A stretch of 64,000 bases of DNA from Clostridia bacterium (GTDB lineage: Bacteria; Bacillota; Clostridia; TANB77; CAG-465): positions 186,001 to 250,000 of the forward strand of contig JAQSXK010000001.1 of the NCBI GenBank assembly GCA_029256705.1. The letters run 5' to 3'. The notes beneath the pieces were generated by a model, which was not told the origin of the DNA, did no database searches, and was given only the letters and a program-made list of their open reading frames with translations. Positions 56,641 through 64,000 of this stretch are shown here, in pieces. Numbering within the stretch: position 1 is the stretch's first letter; every line of letters starts with the position of its first letter. Made by a program: the position numbers and the translations under genes.

Positions 56641-58743
56641 TTAAATTCCACGCAAATATTGCATACATACCCATCCACGTTGTGTCTTTCCCCATCCGTT
56701 AAGTATTTCACTTATTTCTAATATTGCTTTATATGAATACGCTTTTACTTTCTTAGAATCTATATTGGCAGATACTCTACAATTTAAACCAACGTAAGGT
56801 GTTACTATATAATTAGGCAAACTTGTTGTTACAGCTTTTATTGCATAGTTCATACATATCCATCCATACTTGGTTTTTCCCCATCCATTTATAATTTCAG
56901 TTATATCTAATATAGTTCCATATGGATATGCTTTTACTTTTGGAGAATATATATTCGGAAACACTCTACAATTTAATCCAATATATGCTGTAACTTTATA
57001 TTTTACTGATGCAAAAGTTAATGAATCAATGGCTTTATTAATAGATGCTGTTTTTATTAATACTAGATTATTTGTTGTCTCTGGTAATGCTAATGCATCT
57101 GTTAAAACTTTCCAACTTTCTACTGTATATACTGATTTAACTTTAGTTGAAGCATTTGACTTTGCTAAATCTAAATTTGCTTTTCCTGCAAATACTAATG
57201 AATTTATAGCATTATTTATTATTGCTGTTTTTATTACTATTTCATTATTTGTTGTCTCTGGTAATAACAGTGCATTTGCTAATACTTGCCAACTACCTGA
57301 TGTATAATCTATACTTTTCTTTAAACCTGCATTTGTTTTTGCAATATTTAAATTTGGTGTTCCTGCAAATATTAATCCAGTTATAGCATTATTTATTGCC
57401 ATTGTTTTTGCTACAACCTCATCATTTGTTGTTTCAAGCAGTAACAATGCATCCGCTAACACTTTCCAACTTTCTACCGTATAATATTCCTGCAATTTTG
57501 AATTTGCATTTAATATTGAAGCATTTAAATTTGATTGACCTGCAAATACCAATCCACTTATTGCATTATTTATTGCTAATGTTTTTGCAACTACTTCACT
57601 ATTTGTTGTTTCTGGTAATAATAATGAATTTACTAATACTTGCCAACTACCTGATGTATAATCTATTTCTTTCTTTAAACTTGCATTTGTTTTTGCAATA
57701 TTTAAATTTGGTGTTCCTGCAAATATTAATCCAGTTATAGCATTATTTATTGCTGCTATTTTAGAAACAACTTCATCATTTGTTGTTTCAGGCAGTAACA
57801 GTGCATCAGCTAATACTTTCCAGCTTACTGTTGTATATTCTGCTTGAAATTTTGAATTTACATTTAATTTTGTAGCATCTAAATCTGCTTGATTTGCAAA
57901 TACCAATCCACTTATTGCATTATTTATTGCTGTTGTTTTTGCAACTACTTCACTATTTGTTGTTTCTGGTAATAATAAAGCATCTGTTAATACTTTCCAA
58001 CTACCTGATGTATAATCTACTTCTTTCTTTAAACCTGCATTTGTTTTTGCAATATTTAAATTTGGTGTTCCTGCAAATACTAATCCAGTTATAGCATTAT
58101 TTATTGCTGACGTTTTAATTACTACTTCGTTATTTGTTGTTTCTGGTAGTAATAGTGCGTCCGCTAATACTTTCCAACTTTCTACTGTATAGTCTGCCTG
58201 CAATTTCGAATTTGCATTTAATTTTGAAGTATCTAAACTTGCTTGACCTGCAAATACCAATCCACTTATTGCATTATTTATTGCTGTTGTTTTTGCAACT
58301 ACTTCACTATTAGTTCTTTCCGGTAATAGCAATGTGTTTGTCAGTACTTGCCAACTATTTGATGTATAGTCAGCATAATTTTTCAAAGCAACATTTGATT
58401 TTGCAATATCTAAATACGCTTTACCTGCAAATACTAATCCGGTAATTGAGTTATTTAATATACTAAGGGCCTGATTTATTTGGCTTTGAGATGATAATAA
58501 ATTGTTGTGTACTTGTTTAGCATTATCTAGCGACGAAATATATTGTGACCAGCTTGATATAGTATAATCTGATTCAGATAATACTAATGTTCCATTCCAC
58601 AAATTAATATATTGTTCACTTATTTTCCCTCTAAGTGCACTTCTATCTGGAATCAAGCCAGCATATGTAAACGAACTTGTAAATGTTGTAATAGCAAACA
58701 CAATTAGAATGCCTACTAATATTTTACTTTTAAATTTTCTCAC
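56641..58743 (-). CDS. Secreted protein with eight FIVAR-like repeats and two SH3b domains
   Basis: A 700-residue protein starting at GTG 58743 behind GGAGGAGG. A signal peptide (1-28, ends FTYAG) is followed by a divergent FIVAR unit, eight repeats of 59 residues (103-574; LxFAGxxxLxxxKxNxxxK...ESWKVLxxALLLPETTNxEVV) and two C-terminal SH3b domains (YIGLNCRV..., YVGLNCRV...). FIVAR and SH3b domains bind cell-wall polymers. It has no LPXTG, so attachment would be through SH3b. Repeats at 57022-58437 alternate in two types. A wall-associated spacer or adhesin is inferred. Confidence 0.85.
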   Translation of the reverse strand: MRKFKSKILVGILIVFAITTFTSSFTYAGLIPDRSALRGKISEQYINLWNGTLVLSESDYTISSWSQYISSLDNAKQVHNNLLSSQSQINQALSILNNSITGLVFAGKAYLDIAKSNVALKNYADYTSNSWQVLTNTLLLPERTNSEVVAKTTAINNAISGLVFAGQASLDTSKLNANSKLQADYTVESWKVLADALLLPETTNNEVVIKTSAINNAITGLVFAGTPNLNIAKTNAGLKKEVDYTSGSWKVLTDALLLPETTNSEVVAKTTAINNAISGLVFANQADLDATKLNVNSKFQAEYTTVSWKVLADALLLPETTNDEVVSKIAAINNAITGLIFAGTPNLNIAKTNASLKKEIDYTSGSWQVLVNSLLLPETTNSEVVAKTLAINNAISGLVFAGQSNLNASILNANSKLQEYYTVESWKVLADALLLLETTNDEVVAKTMAINNAITGLIFAGTPNLNIAKTNAGLKKSIDYTSGSWQVLANALLLPETTNNEIVIKTAIINNAINSLVFAGKANLDLAKSNASTKVKSVYTVESWKVLTDALALPETTNNLVLIKTASINKAIDSLTFASVKYKVTAYIGLNCRVFPNIYSPKVKAYPYGTILDITEIINGWGKTKYGWICMNYAIKAVTTSLPNYIVTPYVGLNCRVSANIDSKKVKAYSYKAILEISEILNGWGKTQRGWVCMQYLRGI
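57022..58437 (-). repeat. Eight 177-bp FIVAR-like repeats with a 354-bp higher-order period
   Basis: Repeats 2, 4 and 6 resemble each other (xLNxNSKxQxxYT, ESWKVLADALL), as do 3, 5 and 7 (TPNLNIAKTNAGLKK, DYTSGSWQVL), so a two-repeat block was amplified. Repeats 1 and 8 are more divergent. Confidence 0.85.
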
Positions 58744-58775
58744 TCTTAAACCTCCTCCATTATGATAAATTTAAA

Positions 58776-58855
58776 TTAGAAATAATCTTTAAGTTTCATC
58801 CCCTTTCCCCTATTTTTATTTAGCATGTATAGTTTATTACTTTAGAGTGTCGCAA
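58776..58855 (-). promoter_or_regulatory. Leader region of the FIVAR-SH3b gene
   Basis: Minus strand TTGCGA (58850-58855), 18 nt, TATACA (58826-58831) is a possible promoter. A 7-codon frame (MKLKDYF, 58776-58799) behind AGGGGAAAGGGG may be translated. The rest of 58744-59049 shows nothing recognisable. Confidence 0.4.
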
Positions 58856-59049
58856 TCAACTAATAGGTAAAAGTAGATTTTATATTACAAAACTAGATTA
58901 AAAAAGTTAAAAGTCAGCAAATTTAAATATAAATATTCTTGATACTGCATAATAAATAAAAATATTTAAGAAAATGAATATGTAACTAATTATAATAAAG
59001 TAAAAACACGAAATTTAAATAACAATAATATTAAACTTTAAAAAGCATA

Positions 59050-59087
59050 AAAAAAAACATTACAAAATTAATTGTAATGTTTTTTTT
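59050..59087 (-). terminator. Terminator of pgsA
   Basis: A 16-bp stem (59050-59065 / 59072-59087) with A/T-runs at both ends. It lies 28 bp after the pgsA stop. Confidence 0.8.
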
Positions 59088-59114
59088 ATTAACTATTCAA
59101 TACTTCAAGTAAAA

Positions 59115-59732
59115 CTATTCTTCAACATTTATATATTTTCTAAATTTTAATGTATAGTCTACTAAAGACCATATAGTTGCAATTACTGCACCTGTAATAC
59201 ATACTGTCATAAATACGTTAGTTAAAAGTTGTAACTCAGTCATTTTAAAGCTATTAAATAAAAATGCTCCAAATCCTCCACCTAAGCTAACTGGTAAATC
59301 AACTATTGCAAGTAATATACCTACTAGTTGAAAAAATGTTTTTATTTTTCCACTTAATACTGCAGCTATTGTAACATTTTTATCTGCACCGAACATTCTT
59401 ATACTACTAACCCAAAAATCTCTAAATATAATTATAGCTGTTATGTATGCTGGAATTGTTCCTACTCCTGTAAGCATAATAAATCCAGCTGATACTAACA
59501 ATTTATCTGCAAGTGGATCCATTATTTTCCCAAAATTCGTAACTATACCTTTTTTTCTAGATATTTTTCCATCTAGAAAATCTGTAAATGCAGCGATAGC
59601 ATATATTCCTAATGCAACATATTTTAACCATTCAAATCCTTCTATTTTAATTGACATTGCAATAATAAATAAAGGTACTAAAATTATTCTTAGCATTGTT
59701 AATTTATTCGGTAAATTCATTTTTTTTAACAT
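59115..59732 (-). CDS. pgsA: CDP-diacylglycerol-glycerol-3-phosphate 3-phosphatidyltransferase
   Basis: A 205-residue membrane enzyme that makes phosphatidylglycerophosphate. The CDP-alcohol phosphotransferase motif DFLDGKISRKKGIVTNFG.IMDPLAD is present, with Ser in place of the usual Ala before Arg. Four to six helices follow. The start is uncertain: ATG 59732 (MLKKMNLPNKLT) fits homologues best but has only a weak site; ATG 59759 adds nine residues. It lies downstream of murD. Confidence 0.88.
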   Translation of the reverse strand: MLKKMNLPNKLTMLRIILVPLFIIAMSIKIEGFEWLKYVALGIYAIAAFTDFLDGKISRKKGIVTNFGKIMDPLADKLLVSAGFIMLTGVGTIPAYITAIIIFRDFWVSSIRMFGADKNVTIAAVLSGKIKTFFQLVGILLAIVDLPVSLGGGFGAFLFNSFKMTELQLLTNVFMTVCITGAVIATIWSLVDYTLKFRKYINVEE

Positions 59733-59817
59733 AAAACCCCACATCTCTCTTTCAATCATAATTATATCATAAGCAGTTTAGTATTACAAGTTTTTCACAA
59801 AATTTTCATTATTGTTA

Positions 59818-61221
59818 TTATATACTGTTTACTATACTCTTAAAATGATCTCCCCTTGCTTCAAAGTTTTTATACATATCAAATGATGCACTAGCAGGTG
59901 AAAGTACTACGTTATCACCTTTTTTACTTATACTATTTGCATATTTTACACATTCTTCTAAAGTTGAAAAATTTGAAATTTCACATATATTATCTATACC
60001 TTGTTTTAACTTTTCATCTATAACTGCTTTCTCTATTTTTTGAGCTGTCTTTCCAAGTAATATTAAAACCTTAACTTTATCTATTATATATTTTCCTATA
60101 TCATCATATGGTATATTTTTATCATATCCACCGGCAATCAAAATAATTTTATCCTTAAATGATTGGAGTCCTGCAATTGTTCTAGCAGGTGATGTTCCTA
60201 TAGAATCATTATACCAATTAACACCATTAATTGTTCTAAATAGTTCCATTCTATGTTCAACACCAGTAAATGTTGTTATAACAGAATTAATTGCCTCTTT
60301 ACCGGTTATATCTATAACACATGAAGCCGCTGCACATATATTAGCTAAGTTATGAATTCCTACTAATTTAACATCTTCTATTTTAGCAATTGATTCTATA
60401 TTTCCATTAACATTTGAAACTATATACCCATTATCTAAATACACGCCTGATTCAACTTTGTCAATTACACTAAACTTTCTTATATTACTATTTAATCCAT
60501 TAGATTCTATTAAATTTAAATATTGCTTAGTAAAACTATTATCATTATTTAAAACAACTACTCTATTTTCTCTATGTAAAAATATATTTGCTTTTGAAAG
60601 TATATATTCTTCAAAACTTCTATGATAATCCAAATGATTTGGAGATATATTTGTAATACATGAAATATCCGTACTATCCTTCATAGTCATAAGTTGAAAA
60701 CTGCTAAGTTCAAGTACAACTATGTCATCTTTTCTCATTTCATCTAATTTAGAAAATAGAGGTATCCCAATATTTCCACCTAGATATACTTTTTTATTTG
60801 CTTCTTGTAAAAATTTTGCCACTAATGTTGTGGTTGTTGTTTTCCCATCACTACCGGTTATGCCAATTATTCTGCAAGGACATAAACTAACAAGTAATTC
60901 TATTTCAGATGTTATTTTAACACCTTTTTCTTGTGCTTCTTCTAATTCTTTTGTAAATGGTTTTACACCTGGAGATCTTAGTATATATTCATAATTTGTT
61001 AAATTACATAAATAATTTTCACCTAAGTTAAAAGAAATATTTAAGTCATTTAATCTGGCACATTCTTCACCTAATTTTTCCTTTTTATCACATGCTGTTA
61101 TAATGCCACCTAGACTAGTCAAGTATTCAATAGCAGGTATATTACTTACACCAATTCCGATAACGGCTATTTTTTTACCAAAAATTTCTTTTTTAAAGTT
61201 TTCTAATTTTAAGTTTTCCAA
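59818..61221 (-). CDS. murD: UDP-N-acetylmuramoylalanine-D-glutamate ligase MurD
   Basis: A 467-residue Mur ligase. N-terminal Rossmann (AVIGIGVSN), the ATP loop GITGSDGKTTTTTL, ELSSFQL, NISPNHLDYH, and the C-terminal LIAGGYDKN and SPASASFDMYKNFEARGDHF are in family order. It adds D-glutamate in peptidoglycan precursor synthesis. The start is TTG 61221, behind AGGGTG. It is not inside a larger mur-fts cluster here. Confidence 0.96.
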   Translation of the reverse strand: MENLKLENFKKEIFGKKIAVIGIGVSNIPAIEYLTSLGGIITACDKKEKLGEECARLNDLNISFNLGENYLCNLTNYEYILRSPGVKPFTKELEEAQEKGVKITSEIELLVSLCPCRIIGITGSDGKTTTTTLVAKFLQEANKKVYLGGNIGIPLFSKLDEMRKDDIVVLELSSFQLMTMKDSTDISCITNISPNHLDYHRSFEEYILSKANIFLHRENRVVVLNNDNSFTKQYLNLIESNGLNSNIRKFSVIDKVESGVYLDNGYIVSNVNGNIESIAKIEDVKLVGIHNLANICAAASCVIDITGKEAINSVITTFTGVEHRMELFRTINGVNWYNDSIGTSPARTIAGLQSFKDKIILIAGGYDKNIPYDDIGKYIIDKVKVLILLGKTAQKIEKAVIDEKLKQGIDNICEISNFSTLEECVKYANSISKKGDNVVLSPASASFDMYKNFEARGDHFKSIVNSI

Positions 61222-61303
61222 AACACTTCACCCTACTCTATTATATTACATTACCAAAATAAATTCAACCAAATATTCAAAGTTTTAAGTCTTTAAATAA
61301 AAA

Positions 61304-61357
61304 AATCCCATTATAGTATTTAGTATTATTTTATATAATACTTACTTTAATGGGATT
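61304..61357 (-). terminator. Terminator after the DUF1540 gene
   Basis: Ten-bp outer stem AATCCCATTA/TAATGGGATT (61304-61313 / 61348-61357) with an inner hairpin, followed by TTTTTTATT on the minus strand. Confidence 0.75.
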
Positions 61358-61371
61358 AATATTTTTGATTT

Positions 61372-61578
61372 TTAGACTTGCCTACTTGATCTAGTTTCCT
61401 CAGAATTTAGATTACCAGAATATGAATACATTGCACAAGCTGTTTCATCTTCCGGAGTTTTCTCACCTTTAGTACTACAAGGAGTAACTTGGATTTTATC
61501 TAGTTTACAAGTAGAATTTTCAATACTGTTATGTGTACATTCATTTACATTACACTGAATTTTTTGATGAAAACTCAT
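61372..61578 (-). CDS. DUF1540 cysteine-rich small protein
   Basis: A 68-residue protein; ATG 61578 lies 9 nt after AGGAG, whereas the earlier codon is TTG without a site. It begins MSFHQKIQCNVNECTH and carries C..C patterns (NVNECTH, STCKLDKIQVTPC, ACAMYSY) as in DUF1540, which suggests metal binding. Function unknown. Confidence 0.85.
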   Translation of the reverse strand: MSFHQKIQCNVNECTHNSIENSTCKLDKIQVTPCSTKGEKTPEDETACAMYSYSGNLNSEETRSSRQV

Positions 61579-61628
61579 AATTACCAACTCCTAAATATAT
61601 TGTTAGTAATTTTAAATTTTATATACAA

Positions 61629-61660
61629 AAAAACTGCAGATAAATTTATCCACAGTCTTT
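61629..61660 (-). terminator. Terminator of the unknown gene at 61.7-62.1 kb
   Basis: A near-perfect inverted repeat (61629-61644 / 61645-61660) with a TTTTTTTG tail on the minus strand. It sits 16 bp past the stop at 61677. Confidence 0.7.
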
Positions 61661-61676
61661 TTGTATACTAAATAAA

Positions 61677-62108
61677 TTAAGGATTAAAAACACTTACAGT
61701 TCCAAACTTCTTTCTAAGCAATTTTTCTGTATTTGAATAATCAAAAGACAGATTCATTAGCTTATAAGTTACAAATCCAGTTTTTTCTTGAAAATCTTTT
61801 CCAAATGTTTGAATGGCACTAAAATCTTCTGAAAATCTTAAACCTCCTATTAATTCCAAATTATAATTAAAAAAATTGAAGTTTTTTTCTGATACCCTAT
61901 AAACTATTACGGGAATTTTAAAAATTCCAGGTGTTAGCATGACTCCTAATAAAGTACATGCATCTTCTAAAAAAACATAAATAGCATTCACCGGAAGATT
62001 TTTGAGCGGAACATTGTTATACATATAACCTACAACATGAGGTATATCAGCTGTCTTGACACATTCTTTCTTATCCTTATTACCTTTTCCAAATAAATTT
62101 TTAAACAT
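61677..62108 (-). CDS. Unknown 143-residue soluble protein
   Basis: ATG 62108 is chosen because AAGGAG lies 7 nt before it; ATG 62114 almost touches that site. The protein starts MFKNLFGKGNKDKK, then a mixed alpha/beta sequence (NAIYVFLEDACTLLGVML, FKIPVIVYRVSEKNFNFF). I recognise no family and no catalytic motif. It lies between the ATP-grasp gene and the DUF1540 gene. Confidence 0.65.
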   Translation of the reverse strand: MFKNLFGKGNKDKKECVKTADIPHVVGYMYNNVPLKNLPVNAIYVFLEDACTLLGVMLTPGIFKIPVIVYRVSEKNFNFFNYNLELIGGLRFSEDFSAIQTFGKDFQEKTGFVTYKLMNLSFDYSNTEKLLRKKFGTVSVFNP

Positions 62109-62251
62109 AGCCATTCTCCTTTAAAATAATATTATAAGCATATAGACTATAAGTAAAATTTATCCTCTGTATTCACATCAGATCATCTAATAACTTACAT
62201 ATAATATTATACCATATTATGTAAACTATTTCAATAGTTTTAGAAAATATT

Positions 62252-63142
62252 TCATTCAAACAATTTATCTATAGCTTTACTATAAATTTCCTTAGCAAGT
62301 TTATGTCCATATTCTTCATATTCAACAAACTTAGTCATTGTAACACCTGCGTTTATTTCAAGTACCATTAAATCACCATTAAATAATTCTATTACATCTA
62401 TAGTTGCAAATGTTATTCCAATAGCTTGTCCCGCATTTTTTACTATATTATGAATTTGATTTAACTTATTTATATCTTCAATTATTTTAGGCTTAGAACC
62501 ATAACATAGGTTATGTTTCCAAGAAACTAACACTTCTTCATTTTTTTGGGGTATATTTTCTAACTGCTCTTTAGTCATTTCTTTCATATTTACATATTTA
62601 AAATAATTGTCTTTTATTAATTTTCTAACATTATTTATTCCATCACCAATTACTACCGGTCTTTCTTTATCATATGTAAGCAAGCATTCACCATCTAAAT
62701 AAAATGTTCTATATTCATTTTTTATATTATAGAAAGGACAAATAGTTAACGCCTTTTCGCATTTTATTAATTTTTTAGCATTTCTTTTAATATCTTCAAA
62801 ATTATTTACATGTATTACATTTATACCTTCCATTCCTTTATTTGGCTTTATAACAACATCATAATTATATTTCGAAGTAAAATCTAAATTAGTATTAGGT
62901 GAATTAATAAAATTATGTTCTACAACTGGTATATTATAGCTTTTTAAAACCTCATATGTACAACATTTATCCGTTGCAAGTTTTGTTGAACTACTACTAT
63001 TATTACCAAAGCAGCTACCTATTACAAATTTTATTTTATCATTTTTAGTTAATTTGGCTATATAGTTATATGATAAAAATTCTAATTTTATATCTTTTTC
63101 TAAACATATCTCCTTTAACAATTTATTTAAAAAACTCTCCAT
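62252..63142 (-). CDS. ATP-grasp ligase-like protein
   Basis: A 296-residue protein with an ATP-grasp layout: KLATDKCCTYEVLKSYNIPVV (pre-lid), DVVIKPNKGMEGINVIHV (ATP-binding lysine and glycine loop), KNEYRTFYLDGE and the metal-binding end DVIELFNGDLMVLEINAGVTM. It resembles glutathione synthetase, RimK or cyanophycin-type ligases. The amino acid or peptide substrate is unknown. It begins 19 bp after uvrC's stop with an AAGGAG site, possibly in the same operon. Confidence 0.82.
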   Translation of the reverse strand: MESFLNKLLKEICLEKDIKLEFLSYNYIAKLTKNDKIKFVIGSCFGNNSSSSTKLATDKCCTYEVLKSYNIPVVEHNFINSPNTNLDFTSKYNYDVVIKPNKGMEGINVIHVNNFEDIKRNAKKLIKCEKALTICPFYNIKNEYRTFYLDGECLLTYDKERPVVIGDGINNVRKLIKDNYFKYVNMKEMTKEQLENIPQKNEEVLVSWKHNLCYGSKPKIIEDINKLNQIHNIVKNAGQAIGITFATIDVIELFNGDLMVLEINAGVTMTKFVEYEEYGHKLAKEIYSKAIDKLFE

Positions 63143-63161
63143 ATATTTCTCCTTATTTAGC

Positions 63162-64000
63162 TTAATTTATTTTATCCCTTAAACTTCTATGATATTTAAT
63201 TGCAAATCTGTGGACTTCGTCCTGAACAAATGTAATGAAGTTTAACGTCTTTTTAGCTTTTAACTCTATCTCATTTCCATTTGAATCTATTAACCCTTTA
63301 GTTCTATGTTTATTATTTTTAATCATACCATAAATAAGTATATCTAGTCCTATTTCATTTACAGCTTTTTTAGCTGCATTTACTTGAGTTATTCCACCAT
63401 CTATAAATATTACATCTGGATATTCCCATTCAGTATGCTTTAACCTTCTAGATATTATTTCATATATACATAATGGATCATTTTGTGTTAAAGTTGATTT
63501 TATTTTAAATCTTCTATATAACTTTTTGTTTAATTTTCCATCGTCCACTCTAATCATTGCTCCAACAATATAATCATCTCTTAAATTAGATATGTCATAA
63601 CTTTCTATACTTTCAAAATCTGCACTTATTAATTGTTTTAGCTCAGATAATTTATCATCATTTTTCTCTTCAAGATTTACCTTTATATTATTTTCTACCA
63701 TCTGAATAAGTTTAAATTTATCCCCTATTTTAGGAACTATTATTTGAACTTTTTCTAATAGATTTGTCAATAATAATTGCTCATTTTCACCTATTTTAAT
63801 GTATATCTTTTTTGGTATGTCGTCAATATTAAGATAGTATTGAGATATACAAGAAGTAATAATATCGTTTAAATCTAATTCATCTACACCTTCAACATTT
63901 ATATTTTCATGTAATACTATTTTATATCCTCTTATTTTAAATATTTGCAAATGTAAATCATTATTATCTAATATGTATCCTATAACATCAGTAGATACTT
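63162..64000 (-). CDS. uvrC: UvrC excinuclease, C-terminal part, lacking the HhH domain
   Basis: An open frame to the right edge (beginning within VSTDVIGYI) with UvrC's RNase H-like nuclease: YDISNLRDDYIVGAMIRVDDG, YRRFKIKS, the catalytic IFIDGGITQVNAA, and the final DEVHRFAIKYHRSLRDKIN. Canonical UvrC continues with a SILDxIPGIG-type helix-hairpin-helix domain; here a TAA follows at once and no such frame lies downstream. It makes the incisions in nucleotide-excision repair with UvrA (44-47 kb). The N-terminal GIY-YIG half lies beyond the window. Confidence 0.92.
   Translation of the reverse strand, partial: VSTDVIGYILDNNDLHLQIFKIRGYKIVLHENINVEGVDELDLNDIITSCISQYYLNIDDIPKKIYIKIGENEQLLLTNLLEKVQIIVPKIGDKFKLIQMVENNIKVNLEEKNDDKLSELKQLISADFESIESYDISNLRDDYIVGAMIRVDDGKLNKKLYRRFKIKSTLTQNDPLCIYEIISRRLKHTEWEYPDVIFIDGGITQVNAAKKAVNEIGLDILIYGMIKNNKHRTKGLIDSNGNEIELKAKKTLNFITFVQDEVHRFAIKYHRSLRDKIN

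Noticed and set aside
57022-58437. Regular repeats suggesting a CRISPR array
   Set aside because: The unit is 177 bp, in frame, and encodes FIVAR-like repeats; there are no short identical repeats with unique spacers.
58776-58799. Seven-codon frame MKLKDYF as a gene
   Set aside because: Its purine-rich site is plausible, but length and lack of conservation data do not support a gene; kept only as part of the leader entry.

Overview
The window is strongly AT-rich, with tight ribosome binding sites (AGGAGG-like), frequent GTG and TTG starts and short U-tracted terminators. Its gene content (BspA-type leucine-rich repeat protein, SipW-type signal peptidases, VanW, DUF1540, DUF2318, DUF2207, an RsgI-like protein, gram-positive-style copper genes) points to a low-GC gram-positive, most likely an uncultured anaerobic gut-type Clostridia lineage. 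Nearly all genes are on the minus strand. The few plus-strand genes are small, mostly orphan transcription units with their own promoters and terminators.

Layout. 1-1.3 kb: a sulfur-transfer pair (TtcA-like tRNA thiolase, cut by the window edge, and cysteine desulfurase). 1.5-2.4 kb: a mini-operon of two phage-structural-like proteins behind a 30-residue microprotein. 2.5-9.4 kb: a copper or metal homeostasis operon (HMA/DsbD-like/cupredoxin fusion, CopA, CopZ, response regulator, histidine kinase, DUF2318). An 18-bp direct-repeat element sits in front of both its first and its last gene and looks like the response regulator's operator. 9.4-13.1 kb: HD hydrolase, PAP2 phosphatase, SIS-domain protein and a RsgI-like membrane protein. 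13.2-13.75 kb: a plus-strand 75-residue orphan with a leader peptide.

13.8-30.3 kb is the centrepiece: one long minus-strand cluster of eleven genes. It holds a degenerate EAL-like protein, five secreted proteins with SipW-type or related N-termini, two SipW/ER-type signal peptidases, a 2244-residue leucine-rich repeat surface protein, and in the middle a membrane-anchored McrB-like AAA+ ATPase with a DUF2357-like, apparently nuclease-free partner. I read it as a TasA/camelysin-like surface-fibre or matrix system with an unusual AAA+ motor. It is the best candidate here for an undescribed system.

30.6-32.4 kb: a membrane protein, a five-gene tRNA operon (Val-Asp-Phe-Gly-Cys in transcription order) and RNase P RNA. 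32.4-39 kb: superoxide dismutase, VanW-like protein, then ruvB-queH-unknown-thrS (ThrRS without its TGS domain) and an orphan 196-residue protein. 39-50 kb: two pilin-fronted giant surface proteins (Ig-like repeats plus a LamG-like end, and an RCC1-like propeller), two paralogous membrane-anchored proteins, uvrA and a small conserved protein. 50-59 kb: an amino-acid dehydrogenase, a DUF2207 protein with an apparent frameshift, a secreted acidic protein, Tex, an orphan 124-residue protein, and a secreted protein with eight FIVAR-like repeats and two SH3b domains. 59-64 kb: pgsA, murD, DUF1540 protein, unknown protein, ATP-grasp ligase and the 3' part of uvrC, which ends before the usual HhH domain.

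Function calls rest on motif recognition from the translated sequence; no database search was run.
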